A stretch of 5,633 bases of DNA, from positions 1 to 5,633 of the forward strand of contig JAISQQ010000450.1 in NCBI GenBank assembly GCA_031274075.1. The letters are read 5' to 3'. Position 1 is the first letter of the stretch; each line of letters starts with the position of its first letter. This stretch comes from Accumulibacter sp. (lineage in GTDB: Bacteria; Pseudomonadota; Gammaproteobacteria; Burkholderiales; Rhodocyclaceae). The notes beneath the pieces were generated by a model that saw only the letters and a list, made by a program, of their open reading frames with translations, had not been told where the DNA came from and made no database searches. Position numbers and translations under genes: made by a program. Below, one piece after another: positions 4,712 to 5,633 of this stretch.

Positions 4712-5602
4712 TCAGTCTTTCTGCCCGATCTCGAAATTGGCCATCAGCTCCAGCGCGCGCACCATGCCGGAGTGATCCCACGCAGCGCCGCCGTGCGCGG
4801 CGCAACTATTGAACAATTCCTGGCAGGTGGCGGTGTTGGGCAGCGACACGCCGAGCTTGCGCGCCGCGGACAGCGCCAGGTTGAGGTCCTTCTGGTGCAG
4901 TTCGACGCGAAAGCCGGGGTTGAAGGTGCGCTGGACCATGCGTTCGCCATGTACTTCGAGTATCTTCGACGAGGCGAAGCCGCCCATCAGCGCGGCGCGC
5001 ACCTTGGCGGGATCGGCGCCGGCCCTGGACGCGAAAAGCAGCGCTTCACCGACGGCTTCGATGTTCAGGGCGACGATGATCTGGTTGGCGACCTTGGCGG
5101 TCTGTCCGTCGCCGTTGCCGCCGACGAGGGTGATGTTCTTGCCCATCAGTTCAAAGAGCGGCTTGACCGTATCGAAGGTTTCCTGCTTGCCGCCGACCAT
5201 GATCGACAGCGTGGCGTTTTTGGCACCGACTTCGCCGCCGGAGACCGGGGCGTCGAGGTATTCGCAGCCCAGCGCGTTGATCTTGCTGGCGAATTCCTTG
5301 GTTTCGATCGGCGAGATGGAACTCATGTCGACGACGATCTTGCCGGGCGAGAGTCCTTCGGCGATGCCGTCAGGATCGAACAGGGCGGCGGCGACGTGCG
5401 GCGTATCCGGCACCATGATGATGATCACCTCGGCGTTCCGGGCGACTTCCCTGCCCGACGCGCAAGGCTTGCCGCCCACCCGCACCAGCGTTTCCGGAAT
5501 ACTCGGGATGCTGTACAGGAAGACTTCATGCCCGCCCTTGATCAGTTGTTCCGCCATCGGCGTGCCCATGATGCCCAGTCCTACAAAGCCTACTTTGCTC
5601 AT
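4712..5602 (-). CDS. glxR: 2-hydroxy-3-oxopropionate (tartronate semialdehyde) reductase
   Basis: This 296-residue enzyme belongs to the beta-hydroxyacid dehydrogenase family and reduces tartronate semialdehyde to D-glycerate with NAD(P)H. The N-terminal Rossmann motif is VGFVGLGIMGTPMA (4-17). IMVPDTPHV follows at 62-70, and the substrate-binding signature DAPVSGGEVGA at 117-127. GQTAKVANQ (166-174) contains catalytic Lys170 and Asn173, and LHQKDLNLA carries Lys238. The Q-T-A-K-V-A-N-Q and L-H-Q-K-D-L-N-L-A wording fits GarR/GlxR better than 3-hydroxyisobutyrate dehydrogenase, and the glycerate kinase next door supports it. The start has AAGGAG at 5609-5614, 6 nt before ATG, a strong ribosome site. 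Upstream gcl and hyi would be expected past the right edge. The 246-bp gap to the kinase gene is long for a tight operon and holds repeat copy B. Confidence 0.93.
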   Translation of the reverse strand: MSKVGFVGLGIMGTPMAEQLIKGGHEVFLYSIPSIPETLVRVGGKPCASGREVARNAEVIIIMVPDTPHVAAALFDPDGIAEGLSPGKIVVDMSSISPIETKEFASKINALGCEYLDAPVSGGEVGAKNATLSIMVGGKQETFDTVKPLFELMGKNITLVGGNGDGQTAKVANQIIVALNIEAVGEALLFASRAGADPAKVRAALMGGFASSKILEVHGERMVQRTFNPGFRVELHQKDLNLALSAARKLGVSLPNTATCQELFNSCAAHGGAAWDHSGMVRALELMANFEIGQKD

Positions 5603-5633
5603 TGCTGACTCCTTTTGAATTCATTTGACGTGT

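Overview
The window is high-GC DNA (roughly 60% or more) and looks like a betaproteobacterial chromosome. A Rhodocyclales-type genome is my inference from gene style and repeat density; nothing here proves the taxon. It holds five protein genes. One is cut by the left edge. No transposase, cas gene, tRNA, rRNA or phage gene was found.

Layout: an ABC-transporter ATPase N-terminus (MlaF-like) runs leftward off the window from 145. The divergent gap 146-691 is packed with repeats: a half copy of a heptamer-armed element (208-240), a REP doublet (261-348), a decayed dRS3-like palindrome (386-455), a full heptamer-armed element (454-532), and a 12-bp perfect inverted repeat just before the next gene (639-671). 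I see nothing I can name in 533-638. Next is an Old Yellow Enzyme family oxidoreductase (692-1762, +). The convergent gap 1763-2240 is filled from stop codon to stop codon by a second heptamer-armed element. A 337-bp terminal-inverted-repeat element carrying a REP doublet appears to have inserted into it. Then, all on the minus strand, come an aldo/keto reductase (2241-3074), a type II glycerate kinase (3197-4465) and tartronate semialdehyde reductase (4712-5602).

Function: transcribed right to left, the reductase and kinase are the last two steps of the D-glycerate (glyoxylate carboligase) pathway: tartronate semialdehyde to D-glycerate to 2-phosphoglycerate. The usual upstream partners (gcl, hyi) would lie beyond the right edge. 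The aldo/keto reductase is a YeaE-like small-carbonyl reductase. The Old Yellow Enzyme is probably a separate transcription unit.

Most unusual content: (1) a family of elements with a nearly constant hairpin core but different heptamer arms, one of them interrupted by a nested insertion whose 8-bp target duplication is supported by the heptamer phase; (2) a ~110-bp repeat in inverted orientation tightly bracketing the glycerate kinase gene, with three stacked hairpins and an end that resembles a type I CRISPR repeat. All alignments were made by eye.
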